Below are positions 44,283-52,921 of a stretch of DNA of 64,000 nucleotides, in pieces. Within the stretch, counting starts at the first letter, position 1. Every line of letters begins with the position of its first letter. The translations under genes were made by a program, and so were the position numbers. The stretch is from JAOBAU01 sp034667465 (GTDB lineage Bacteria > Acidobacteriota > Thermoanaerobaculia > Gp7-AA8), in assembly GCA_034667465.1 (NCBI GenBank), contig JAXDJV010000002.1:1-64000 (forward strand), read 5' to 3'. A model generated the notes under the pieces. It saw only the letters and a list, made by a program, of their open reading frames with translations, had not been told where the DNA came from and did not search any database.

Positions 44283-45580
44283 AGAAAACGTATATGCGGG
44301 CGCACGTCGTGCGCGTTCCGATCGTCGCCTTCGCCGGCATGCTCTTCACGATCATTGCGATGTCGATCTTTCTCTGGTCGTCGTGGCGCGGGCCGCGCGA
44401 CACGCATCTGACGATCACGAATCCCGGCGAACTGCAGACGCTGATGCCGTCGATCATCGGCCTCACGCAATCGAGTCTCGACGCCGGGAACGACGTGAAG
44501 CTGCTGCAGAACGGCGACGGCTTCTTTCCGCTGCTGCTCACCGAGATCGCAAGTGCCAAAGAGAGCATTCACCTCGAGTCGTACATCTGGGAAGAAGGCG
44601 AGATTTGCAATCAGGTCGCGGCAGCGCTCGCCGCGAAGGCGCGACAGGGCGTCGAAGTGCGCGTGCTCGTCGACGCGTCCGGCGGCCGTCATCTGCATGG
44701 CGATCTCGAAAAACTGCTGAAGAACGCCGGCGCACAGGTGGCGTTCTTTCATCCCATTCGCTTCAGCAACATCGGCCGCATCAACAATCGCGATCATCGC
44801 AAGATGGCCATCTTCGACGGACGGATCGCTTTCACCGGCGGCTACGGCTTCTCGAAAACGTGGACCGGCCACGCGCAGGACAAACAGCATTTCCGCGACA
44901 GCGGCTTGCGGATGTCGGGGCCGATCGTGAACCGGATGCAGGGCGCGTTCTGCGAAAACTGGACGGAAGAGACCGGCGAGATCGTCGCCGGCGACAAATA
45001 CTTTCCGCGACTCCCCGCGACCGGCTCGACGCCGGCGCACGTCGCGTACACGTCGCCGCACGGCAGCATCTCGTCCGTGCAGATCCTCTATTACATGGCG
45101 ATCAAAGCGGCGCGGCGCGAGATCATCATCCAGAATCCGTATCTGCTGCCGGACGACGACGCGCGCGATGCGCTCGTTGACGCGGTCAAGCGCGGCGTCG
45201 ACGTGAAAATCATGGTGCCGGCCGCGTCATCGACCGACAGTCCTGTCGTGCAGCACGCCAGCCATCACCATTTCGGAACGCTGCTCAAAGGCGGGGTGAA
45301 AATCTGGGAGTACGAGAAGACGCTGCTGCATCAGAAGATCATCGTCGTCGACGGCGTCTGGTCATGCGTCGGCTCGACGAATTTCGACGATCGCTCGTTT
45401 CAGCTGAATGACGAGATCACGGTCGGCGTGCTCGATCCGAACATCGCCGCCGGGCTGCGCAGTGCGTTCGCGGATGATCTCCGTTTCGCACAGCAGCGGC
45501 ACTTCGAGGAATGGAAGAGCCGTTCGCTTTGGCACAAGCTGAAGGACGGCGTAGCATACCTCGGCAATGATCAGCTGTAA
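44279..45580 (+). CDS. cls: Phospholipase D-like protein (cardiolipin synthase type)
   Basis: A 433-residue protein with an N-terminal membrane segment (IVAFAGMLFTIIAMSIFLW) and two PLD domains: HRKMAIFDGRIAFTGG (first HKD) and HQKIIVVDGVWSCVGSTNFD (second HKD). This is the layout of ClsA/ClsB-type enzymes that join two phosphatidylglycerols. Overlaps the upstream gene by 4 bases. A substrate other than phosphatidylglycerol is possible. Confidence 0.87.
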   Translation: MKKTYMRAHVVRVPIVAFAGMLFTIIAMSIFLWSSWRGPRDTHLTITNPGELQTLMPSIIGLTQSSLDAGNDVKLLQNGDGFFPLLLTEIASAKESIHLESYIWEEGEICNQVAAALAAKARQGVEVRVLVDASGGRHLHGDLEKLLKNAGAQVAFFHPIRFSNIGRINNRDHRKMAIFDGRIAFTGGYGFSKTWTGHAQDKQHFRDSGLRMSGPIVNRMQGAFCENWTEETGEIVAGDKYFPRLPATGSTPAHVAYTSPHGSISSVQILYYMAIKAARREIIIQNPYLLPDDDARDALVDAVKRGVDVKIMVPAASSTDSPVVQHASHHHFGTLLKGGVKIWEYEKTLLHQKIIVVDGVWSCVGSTNFDDRSFQLNDEITVGVLDPNIAAGLRSAFADDLRFAQQRHFEEWKSRSLWHKLKDGVAYLGNDQL

Positions 45581-45595
45581 GGCGGTTCCGGGCTG

Positions 45596-46459
45596 ATGGC
45601 GACGCTGCCGGCGGAAGGCCGCTGGACGATCAAGCCTCTTTCCGACGACGACGCAGAATCGGCTCTCGCCTTCCTCCGCCGCGACCCGCTCATCAACGTC
45701 TATCTCATCTCGCGCATCCTCGAAGAACGCTTCCCGTCCGCGGCGCAGATGGTCGAGGTGCGCTACAACCGCGACATTGTTCTCGTCGCATCGCTGGCGA
45801 CGAACATCGTGCTCGCCGGCGATCCGGCCGCGCCGCGTGACGTCATCGACGCCGCGCTTTCCGCGATCGCCGAGCGAATCCTGACGCGCATGCTGCCGGT
45901 GCGCGCGATCATCTCGCCGTCGCAACTCGTCGAAGGACTCTGGCTGCGATTGCGCACGCGGCTCGATCCGCCGACCGTCGTTCGGATGACGCAGCCGGTC
46001 TATGCGATTCGCAAACGATTCGATTTCCCAAATCTCGACCACAGCCGATATGCGACGAGCCGCGATCTCGAGCAGCTCGTGCCGGCGTGCGCCGCGATGC
46101 ATAAGGAAGAGGTCGGAATCGATCCACTCGAGCGCGACGCGATGGGATATCGCGACCGCATTCGCGAATTGATCGAAAGAAAGCGATCGATCATTTACGT
46201 CGAGAATGGAGTCATCGCTACGAAATGCGAATTTTCCGCGGTGACGCCGGACGCGGTGCAGCTGATGGGCGTCTGGACGTCACCGGCGTACAGGCGGCGC
46301 GGACTGGCGCAGGCGATGTTGCGCGAAGTGTGCGGACACCTCGCACGCAAAGGGAAAATCGTGACGTTGTTCGTCAACGACTTCAACCGTCCGGCGATGA
46401 GCCTTTATGAGGCGCTCGGCTTCCAGAGAATCGGCGTTAATCGCGCATTAATCTGGTAG
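45596..46459 (+). CDS. Two-part GNAT-family acetyltransferase
   Basis: A 287-residue protein. The C-terminal half (about 150-287) is a GNAT domain: the acetyl-CoA loop is SPAYRRRGLAQAML and the terminal NRPAMSLYEALGFQRIG. The N-terminal half is a second, degenerate GNAT-like or DUF4081-like region (LAFLRRDPLINVYLIS). The acceptor substrate is unknown. It lies 15 bases after the cardiolipin synthase-type gene. Confidence 0.82.
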   Translation: MATLPAEGRWTIKPLSDDDAESALAFLRRDPLINVYLISRILEERFPSAAQMVEVRYNRDIVLVASLATNIVLAGDPAAPRDVIDAALSAIAERILTRMLPVRAIISPSQLVEGLWLRLRTRLDPPTVVRMTQPVYAIRKRFDFPNLDHSRYATSRDLEQLVPACAAMHKEEVGIDPLERDAMGYRDRIRELIERKRSIIYVENGVIATKCEFSAVTPDAVQLMGVWTSPAYRRRGLAQAMLREVCGHLARKGKIVTLFVNDFNRPAMSLYEALGFQRIGVNRALIW

Positions 46460-46504
46460 GCGCGCCCATTGCACAATTTCCCGGCGTTCGGAGGTAGACA
46501 AGCA

Positions 46505-46723
46505 ATGCCGGAAAGCGGAACTGTGAAGTGGTTCAACAATGACAAAGGATTCGGATTCATCAAACGTGAGAGTGGTGAAGACGTCTTCGTGCATCACACG
46601 GCGATCACGGGACAGGCGGGCTATCGCTCGCTGAATGAAGGAGAGCGCGTCGAATTCGACGTAAAGCAGGGACCGAAAGGCCTGCAGGCCGAGAACGTTC
46701 ACCGTCTCGACCATCCGTCGTAA
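46505..46723 (+). CDS. Cold-shock domain protein
   Basis: A 72-residue CspA-family RNA chaperone. RNP-1 is DKGFGFIK and RNP-2 is EDVFVHHTAI; ESGTVKWFNNDKG gives the start of the five-stranded barrel. GGAGGT is nine bases before the ATG. It probably binds single-stranded RNA and stops hairpins forming; more than one paralogue is usual, so cold induction is not implied. Confidence 0.93.
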   Translation: MPESGTVKWFNNDKGFGFIKRESGEDVFVHHTAITGQAGYRSLNEGERVEFDVKQGPKGLQAENVHRLDHPS

Positions 46724-46730
46724 GCGGCCG

Positions 46731-46904
46731 TTATTCTTCGGCCGGTCCGAAGCGGGCCATCATGCAGGCGCCGAGGGTGCCGCCGAGTGCGAGCGCCGGA
46801 AGCGCCTGCCCCTGACCTTTCATGATGAACAGCACGGCGGAGATTCCGCCGGCAACGAGGATGAGCGAACGCAACGCGAGATCCCGAAGATCGAAGTCTT
46901 TCAT
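46731..46904 (-). CDS. Small two-helix membrane protein
   Basis: A 57-residue protein (MKDFDLRDLALRS) with two hydrophobic stretches joined by MKGQGQ. It has no recognised family. It is convergent with the cold-shock gene, 7 bases apart, and 41 bases downstream of the hydrolase gene. A weak ribosome site precedes it. Reality is supported by membrane-helix pattern only. Confidence 0.45.
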   Translation of the reverse strand: MKDFDLRDLALRSLILVAGGISAVLFIMKGQGQALPALALGGTLGACMMARFGPAEE

Positions 46905-46945
46905 GATGTGAGGTCCGCCTTTGGACGAGGTGACCGCCGCGGATT

Positions 46946-47569
46946 TTAGCAAATAAACCGGCGGATGGCGTCCCAGGCGGCCGCGGGTTCGCCGAAAAGT
47001 AACGCGTGGGGGCCGTCGATGACGGCCGTGCGCGCGTCCGGCCTTGCTTTGATCACGTGCTCACGACTGCGCGTACCGACGAGCCGATCGCCTCGCGAAC
47101 GAAGATCGAACAGCGGCATCGTCGTGCTCTCCAGCTCCTTTCGCACATCGACCGACAGCGCCATTCGAATCCGCGACGCGAGCACCTCGCGCGACACGCT
47201 GCTCACCGCTTCGCGCGAACCGTCCGCGATCCACCACGCGAGCAATGACTCCGGCGGTTGAATCCGCAGAAGCGTCGCGATCGGCAGCCACGCCAGCGCA
47301 CGCGGCAGCGGCGGAACGATGAACGAGTTGACGAGGACGAGCGCCTGCGCCGATGCGCGCGACGCGACGAGCACCGCGATCGCGCCGCCAAACGATTCGC
47401 CGATGATGACCGGTCGCTCCGGCAGCTGCCCGCTCGCGCGCGCAGCAAGCGCGTCGTAAGAGAGCACCTCATCGCGCGGATACTCGATGACGAGCGCGTC
47501 CGCGAGGGCCGTGAATTCGCGGAGGAGGAGCGAGGTGCCGTCGAGACCGGGGAAGATGACGAAGGTCAT
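46946..47569 (-). CDS. Alpha/beta hydrolase
   Basis: A short 207-residue alpha/beta hydrolase: oxyanion region FPGLDGT, nucleophile elbow GESFGG, and a final His in DGPHALLFGEP. It has a reduced lid compared with typical esterases. The substrate is unknown. It is separated from argS by a palindromic repeat. Confidence 0.8.
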   Translation of the reverse strand: MTFVIFPGLDGTSLLLREFTALADALVIEYPRDEVLSYDALAARASGQLPERPVIIGESFGGAIAVLVASRASAQALVLVNSFIVPPLPRALAWLPIATLLRIQPPESLLAWWIADGSREAVSSVSREVLASRIRMALSVDVRKELESTTMPLFDLRSRGDRLVGTRSREHVIKARPDARTAVIDGPHALLFGEPAAAWDAIRRFIC

Positions 47570-47580
47570 GATCGAAGATC

Positions 47581-47687
47581 CTTCTCCCTCCGGGAGAAGG
47601 TGCGCGAAGCGCGGATGAGGGGCGACATGGATCCGGGAGCTCGCCCCTCACCCGGCCTTCGGCCACCCTCTCCCGGAGGAAGAGGGA
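47581..47687. repeat. Imperfect palindrome with CTTCTCCCTCCGGGAGAAG unit
   Basis: Left block CTTCTCCCTCCGGGAGAAG is itself palindromic; right block CACCCTCTCCCGGAGG is its partial complement, with complementary GGATGAGGGGCGA and TCGCCCCTCACCC inside. It fills the gap between argS and the hydrolase gene. Confidence 0.78.
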
Positions 47688-49649
47688 TTACATCCTGGCC
47701 GGGACCGGAATCCCCAGCAAATCGAGCGCGGCCACCATCGTCCTCCGAAACACTTCCGCGCAGACCGCGCGGCGCTGGCGCTCGGCGTCGTCCTTCTCAT
47801 TCATGATCGGGTACTTGTGGTAGAACGAATTGAACTTCTGGGCGAGCTCGAGCAGTGCGTGGGTGATCACCGCAAGCTCCAGTGAATCAACCGCGCGGCG
47901 AATCGCCGACGGCATCTCGGCGCTCAGCTTCACCAGTTCCCACATGTCATCCGTGATCCCTTCGCTGAGCGTCAGGCGATCGACGGCCTGCTCGCCGAGC
48001 ATCGGATCGATGCCTCGCTCGGCCATCTTCCGGAAAATGTTCTCCACGCGCACCGTCGAGTACTGCAGGTACGGACCCGAATCGCCTTCGAACGTCAGCG
48101 CTTCGTTGAAGTCGAACGCGATCACTTTGTTGCGGCCGTACTTCAGCATGAAGTAGCGCAGCGCGGCGATTGAGATCGTCCGTCCGAGCGCGGTCACTTC
48201 CTCATCGCTGAACCCGAGCTCCGCGGCATTCGTCCGCACCGACTCGCCCGCTTTCGCTTCGAGCGCGTCCATCAGATCGTCGGCCTTCACGCCGAGACCC
48301 TTGCGGCCCGACATCTCGATGTACGCCTTCTTCGAATCCTCTTCCGAGATGTCGATGCCGAGCGCCTTCGCGGTCACCGGCGTCAGCGCGACCATCTCGT
48401 ATGAGAAGTGAATCGAGCGATCCGCTTCACGCGCGTGGCCGAGGAGACGCAGACCTTCCTTCACGACCTTCTGCAAATACGCCTGGCGGACGTCGATCAC
48501 GTTGTAGACGCGTTGTGCGCCGCCGAACTTCGGCGCGTTCGGCGCGTTGTCCTCACCGTGCGTCGTCTCCCAAAGGATGTGACCGTCGTCGTACGTCAGG
48601 AACTTGCGATAGCCGAACGTCGTGTCGAGCAGGCCGAACTTCCAGAGCTGATACGCGATGTCCTTCCCGGTGTACGTGACCGTCCCGTTCGACCGCACCA
48701 GAATTTTGTCCGCGTTATCCATCCCCGCGAATTCTTCGGTCTCGGTCAGCCGCATGATCCAGCAGCCGGCGTTCTTCCCTTCCGTTTCGAGCACGACCGC
48801 GCCGGACGACTTCAGCAGCTCGAACGCGCGCGCCCAGAAATGCAGCTGGATGATGTCGCTCTCTTTCGGGAGGAGGTCGTACGTGATGCCGAGCCGCAGA
48901 TTCGTCTCGACATGCCGACGGACGATCGCACGCGCGACGATCGCCGCGAGCCGCGCCGTCTCGCCTTCCTGATGCTCGATGCGATGCAGCGTGTCGCGCC
49001 GCCACTGCTGCGCCTCCGGATTCTCGGCGTAGTAGTTCGCCATCTTCGAGTAGAGATCCCAGCAGTAGTAATCGAACTTCGGCTGCTTCGCGAGCTCCTC
49101 GATTTCCGCGATCGACTTGCGATCGAGATGCTCGAACGCGACGACGACGTCGGCGACCTGCACACCGGTGTCATCGATGTAGTTCTGCGTCTCGACGCGA
49201 TTGCCGAGCCATTTCAGACAGCGGACGAGCGTGTCGCCGAGGACGGCGTTGCGCAGATGGCCGATGTGGGCGGCCTTGTTCGGATTGATGTTGGTGTGCT
49301 CGACGATGACGCGCTCGCCGGACGTGGCCGGACTGACCATCACGTTGCGCATATGCGCCGCGGTGAACGCGCCGCGATCGAAACGGAAGTTGAGGTAACC
49401 GGCGCCTTCAACTGTTACCGACGAGACGAGCGCCGGGAGATGAAGACCGTTCGCCATCGCGTCGGCGAGCTCCCGCGGTTTCCGCTTCAGCGCTTTCGCC
49501 AGCTCGAGGCAGAGCGGCGTGGCGAGATCGCCCATCGCCAGACGCGGCGGCGCCTGCAGCACGACGCGGTCGATGGCGTGACCGAAAAGCGTGAGCGTGC
49601 GCGAGCGCAGCGTCTCGGTGAGTTGCTCGGTGATCTGTTCAAGTAGCAA
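47688..49649 (-). CDS. argS: Arginyl-tRNA synthetase
   Basis: Class I synthetase of 653 residues. The N-terminal additional domain is followed by HIGHLRN (AAHIGHLRNAVLGD), the tRNA-discriminating domains, a KMSKS-like SGRKGLG, and the DALR anticodon-binding domain ending with the family LGIPVPARM. This longer form, with DTGVQVADVV after HIGH, is common outside Proteobacteria. The gene overlaps the upstream phosphatase gene by 11 bases. Confidence 0.95.
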   Translation of the reverse strand: MLLEQITEQLTETLRSRTLTLFGHAIDRVVLQAPPRLAMGDLATPLCLELAKALKRKPRELADAMANGLHLPALVSSVTVEGAGYLNFRFDRGAFTAAHMRNVMVSPATSGERVIVEHTNINPNKAAHIGHLRNAVLGDTLVRCLKWLGNRVETQNYIDDTGVQVADVVVAFEHLDRKSIAEIEELAKQPKFDYYCWDLYSKMANYYAENPEAQQWRRDTLHRIEHQEGETARLAAIVARAIVRRHVETNLRLGITYDLLPKESDIIQLHFWARAFELLKSSGAVVLETEGKNAGCWIMRLTETEEFAGMDNADKILVRSNGTVTYTGKDIAYQLWKFGLLDTTFGYRKFLTYDDGHILWETTHGEDNAPNAPKFGGAQRVYNVIDVRQAYLQKVVKEGLRLLGHAREADRSIHFSYEMVALTPVTAKALGIDISEEDSKKAYIEMSGRKGLGVKADDLMDALEAKAGESVRTNAAELGFSDEEVTALGRTISIAALRYFMLKYGRNKVIAFDFNEALTFEGDSGPYLQYSTVRVENIFRKMAERGIDPMLGEQAVDRLTLSEGITDDMWELVKLSAEMPSAIRRAVDSLELAVITHALLELAQKFNSFYHKYPIMNEKDDAERQRRAVCAEVFRRTMVAALDLLGIPVPARM

Positions 49650-50265
49650 AGGCGTCTCCGCAATGAGTGGTGTCGTTCCACAGCTTGAGCACGTAGCGCT
49701 CGCCGCGGCGGATGAAAAGATTGATCGATGCGTTGTCGACCGCGAACTGCCGCGCGGTGCTGACCGGAATGTTCAGTAGCGCCGTCGCGCCGATGCGGAT
49801 GGCGGTTCCGTGCGTGACGATGACCACGCGACGCCCTCGCCCATTCCCGCGCGACTCGATCTCGCTGAACGCGCTCTGCATCCGGTGCAGCACGTCGTTG
49901 TGCGATTCGCCTTCCGGACAGGGATGATCTGCGTCCGCAATCCACTGCTCATAGTCGTCAGCGAATTCGCGACGAACATCGAGAAAGCTTCGTCCTTCCC
50001 ATTTGCCGTAGCTCATCTCGCGCAGATCATCGATCGGCGTGACTTCGAGATTTGCGGCTTCGCCGAGCCGCTGCGCGGTCGTCAGCGCGCGGCCGAGCGG
50101 CGAGCTGTAAAGCTCCGTCGCGCCGAGCGATGCGATGCGCGTGGCGAGGCGTTCGACCTGAAGCGTGCCGTTGTCGGAGAGTGCGCTGTCGTTCCAGCCC
50201 TGCGCGATGCCGGCGACGTTGTGGACGGTCTCGCCGTGGCGGATGAGAAAGAGCGCGTCGATCAT
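49639..50265 (-). CDS. Histidine phosphatase (phosphoglycerate mutase family)
   Basis: A 208-residue branch-1 histidine phosphatase: RHGET near the start holds the phospho-His, ELYSSPLGRA and SYGKWEGRSF follow, and VTHGTAIR carries the second His. It could be a broad phosphatase, CobC-like or a minor mutase; since a cofactor-independent mutase is next to it, a mutase role is less likely. Translated just upstream of argS. Confidence 0.87.
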   Translation of the reverse strand: MIDALFLIRHGETVHNVAGIAQGWNDSALSDNGTLQVERLATRIASLGATELYSSPLGRALTTAQRLGEAANLEVTPIDDLREMSYGKWEGRSFLDVRREFADDYEQWIADADHPCPEGESHNDVLHRMQSAFSEIESRGNGRGRRVVIVTHGTAIRIGATALLNIPVSTARQFAVDNASINLFIRRGERYVLKLWNDTTHCGDAFAT

Positions 50266-50280
50266 CGCCCGACACCCCCT

Positions 50281-50372
50281 GTCATCCCGAGCGTAGCGAG
50301 GGATCCGGGAGGGCGGGGCGACACGGGCTCGGCGCCCCGCCCTCCCGGATTCCTCGCTACGCTCGGAATGAC
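50281..50372. repeat. REP-like palindrome (GTCATCCCGAGC family)
   Basis: A 92-base copy between gpmI and the histidine phosphatase gene; right arm has one mismatch (GGAATGAC). The gpmI stop is only 6 bases beyond it. Confidence 0.92.
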
Positions 50373-50377
50373 GGGCT

Positions 50378-51910
50378 TCACGACTTCGCGACCAGCGATG
50401 CGGCGGTCATCTCCGACGGCTTATCGATGCCGAGGATTTCGAGAATGGTCGGCGCGACATTTTCGAGCGCACCGTCGCGATGCTCGAGCGTCCAGCGCTT
50501 CTTCGCATCGACGAGAATCAGTGGAACGGGATTCGTGGTGTGCGCGGTGTGCGGTTGATTCGTTTTCGGATCGAACATCAGCTCGCAGTTGCCGTGGTCC
50601 GCAGTGATCAGCGCGACGCCGTCGACTTTTGCGACTGCATCGAGAATGCGCGCGACCGCGGTATCGGTCGCATGAACGGCTTCGATCGCCGCTTTCATGA
50701 CGCCGGTGTGGCCGACCATGTCGGGGTTGGCGATGTTGAGAATGACGACGTCGAATTTCTTCGAGTCGACCGCTTCGACGACACGATCGGCGAGCTCGAC
50801 GACCGACATCTCCGGCTTGAGATCGTACGTCGCCACTTTCGGCGACGGCACGAGCACGCGCTCTTCTTTGTCGAAGACAGTGTCGGAGCCGCCATTGAAG
50901 AAGAAGGTGACGTGCGCGTATTTCTCGGTCTCGGCGATGCGCAGCTGGCGCAGCCCGGCGCGCGACAACACCTCGCCGAGGTTGTTCTTCACTGCCGCCG
51001 GCGGAAAGATGACCGGCAATCCGAGATCTTCGCGATATTGATTCAACGTCAACAGGTTGACCTTCGGACGTGCGGCACGTTTGAAGCCGTCGAACGAATC
51101 GTCTTTGAACGCGGTGACGATCTGGCGCATCCGATCCGCGCGGAAGTTGAAGAAGCAGAGCGCGTCGCCGTCTTCGACGCGGCCGCGATGTGCGCCGTCT
51201 TTGCCGGCGATCGACATCGGTTCCATGAATTCATCGGTGACAGACTGCGCGTAAAAGCGGCGCAGCGTTTCCAGCGGGTCCTGCGTTTCGCTGCCGACGC
51301 CGAGCGTCATCAGGTCGTAGCCGCGCTGCACGCGTTCCCACCGTTTGTCGCGGTCCATCGTGAAGTAGCGGCCGATGACGGTCGCGAGCTGCGCCTTCGG
51401 ACGATCCTTCAGAAAGTCGATCAGCCCGCCGAGATACTTCTCGGCCGACTTCGGCGGCGTGTCGCGGCCATCGAGAATCGCGTGAACGTAAACCTGTTCC
51501 GCGCCGATGGCGATCGCCGCGTCGACGAGTCCATACAAATGCGACTGCAGCGAATGGACGCCGCCGTCGCTCAGCAATCCGGCGAAGTGAATCGTGCCGT
51601 TGTGTTTCACGGCATCGATGAGCGTCTGATTCTTTTCGAGCTCGTGATGCTCGGCCGCTTTGCTGATGCGGACGATGTCCTGATCGATGATCCGTCCGGC
51701 GCCGATGTTCAGATGTCCGACTTCGGAGTTACCCATCTGACCGGGCGGCAGTCCGACCGCGAGTCCTGACGCTTCGAGCGTCGTCCACGAAGAATTCGCG
51801 AAGAGCTGATCGAAGCGCGGTTTTTCGGCCTGGGCGATGGCGTTGTAGTCGGTCTCTTTGCGGCAACCGAAGCCATCGAGGACGATGAGAATGAGGAACG
51901 GGCGGCTCAC
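50378..51910 (-). CDS. gpmI: 2,3-bisphosphoglycerate-independent phosphoglycerate mutase
   Basis: Glycolytic isomerase of 510 residues, alkaline phosphatase fold with two metals. IVLDGFG carries the first metal Asp and GNSEVGHLNIGAGR the catalytic Ser; ITADHGNCE and HTTNPVP close the metal site. The GTG at 51910 (VSRPFLILIV) is taken as start; a TTG three codons upstream is in frame. Complete in all parts I can check. Confidence 0.95.
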   Translation of the reverse strand: MSRPFLILIVLDGFGCRKETDYNAIAQAEKPRFDQLFANSSWTTLEASGLAVGLPPGQMGNSEVGHLNIGAGRIIDQDIVRISKAAEHHELEKNQTLIDAVKHNGTIHFAGLLSDGGVHSLQSHLYGLVDAAIAIGAEQVYVHAILDGRDTPPKSAEKYLGGLIDFLKDRPKAQLATVIGRYFTMDRDKRWERVQRGYDLMTLGVGSETQDPLETLRRFYAQSVTDEFMEPMSIAGKDGAHRGRVEDGDALCFFNFRADRMRQIVTAFKDDSFDGFKRAARPKVNLLTLNQYREDLGLPVIFPPAAVKNNLGEVLSRAGLRQLRIAETEKYAHVTFFFNGGSDTVFDKEERVLVPSPKVATYDLKPEMSVVELADRVVEAVDSKKFDVVILNIANPDMVGHTGVMKAAIEAVHATDTAVARILDAVAKVDGVALITADHGNCELMFDPKTNQPHTAHTTNPVPLILVDAKKRWTLEHRDGALENVAPTILEILGIDKPSEMTAASLVAKS

Positions 51911-51943
51911 GCGCCGCAAGATATCAAATGACGCTCGCGACGC

Positions 51944-52141
51944 TCAGGCGGAGGCGGCGGCCTTTTCGCGCTTGAAGACCATGCCGATGTGATCGGTCGC
52001 GCCGGTCTTGAAGTTGATGGAGGTGATGCTGACGAGCTCCCAACCTTCATCGCCGAGACGGTTGAGCTCTTCGGCGCGCCGCGGATCCATTGAGTAGTTC
52101 TCCGACCGGACGTTGATGATCTTGTATTCCCAGGTCTTCAT
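51944..52141 (-). CDS. DUF4177 family protein
   Basis: A 65-residue protein of the DUF4177 type: MKTWEYKIINVR at the start and LNRLGDEGWELVSITS in the middle. A GGAGGGG ribosome site precedes the ATG at 52141. Function unknown; it lies downstream of GDPD and upstream of gpmI on the same strand. Confidence 0.8.
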   Translation of the reverse strand: MKTWEYKIINVRSENYSMDPRRAEELNRLGDEGWELVSITSINFKTGATDHIGMVFKREKAAASA

Positions 52142-52190
52142 GGGTCCGCCCCTCCCGCCAATTGCGCTGTACTTGCTGAACGCGCGCAGT

Positions 52191-52865
52191 TTAGCGCACT
52201 GCCGCTCCGTCACGCCACGCGACGCACTCGGCGGGAAGATCGGTGATCACGCCGTCGCAGCCGAGCGCGCGCAGCCGTTCCCATTCGCGCACGCGATTCG
52301 GCGTCCACGGAACGACGCGAATGTTCTCGGAGTGCAACGCGTCGACGAGCGCTTCATCGACATAGTGATAGCCGGGAAAACACCACGCGACGCGAAGCCT
52401 CTTTGCGTAGCTCGCGAGGTCGAGCGGATAGCCGAAGATCGTGATGCCGAGGTCGAAGGGAACGTTGCGGCGCGCGAGCTCGGCGATCGCGGAGTGATCG
52501 AAGGAGGCGACGACGATCTGCGGCCAGTTACCGATCTCGGCGAGCAGCGCGTCTTCCCAGTGGCCGCGCTTCACCTCGAGGATCATCGTGGCGCGCTGCG
52601 CGAACGGCGCGAGATTGCGAAGGAGCTCGACGGTTCGTCCACGCTCGGCGACGGTCGCACTGCTCAGCGACTCGATGGCGTCGTCCTCGAGCTCGTCGTC
52701 GTGAAAGAGGACCGCCGTCTGATCGGCGAGAAGTCGGAGGTCGGTTTCGAAGCCGTCGGCGCCCGCGCGCAGCGCCTCCTCAAATGACTGGAGCGTGTTC
52801 TCCGCAAACCTTTTCGGACTCCCTCGGTGACCGAAAACGAGAAAGCGATCTGCAGTGACCGGCAT
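52191..52865 (-). CDS. Glycerophosphodiester phosphodiesterase
   Basis: A 224-residue GDPD: FGHRGSPKRFAENT holds the first His/Arg/Glu, FETDLRLLAD the metal Glu and Asp, and FHDDELE the second His. It hydrolyses deacylated phospholipids to glycerol-3-phosphate. No signal peptide, so cytosolic (UgpQ-like). It is divergent from the receiver-domain gene by 56 bases. Confidence 0.9.
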   Translation of the reverse strand: MPVTADRFLVFGHRGSPKRFAENTLQSFEEALRAGADGFETDLRLLADQTAVLFHDDELEDDAIESLSSATVAERGRTVELLRNLAPFAQRATMILEVKRGHWEDALLAEIGNWPQIVVASFDHSAIAELARRNVPFDLGITIFGYPLDLASYAKRLRVAWCFPGYHYVDEALVDALHSENIRVVPWTPNRVREWERLRALGCDGVITDLPAECVAWRDGAAVR

Positions 52866-52921
52866 CTCTTGTTCGCCCGTGATTGCCGTGTTAGTTTGCT
52901 CGGAATCCAGGAGCGTAAAAA

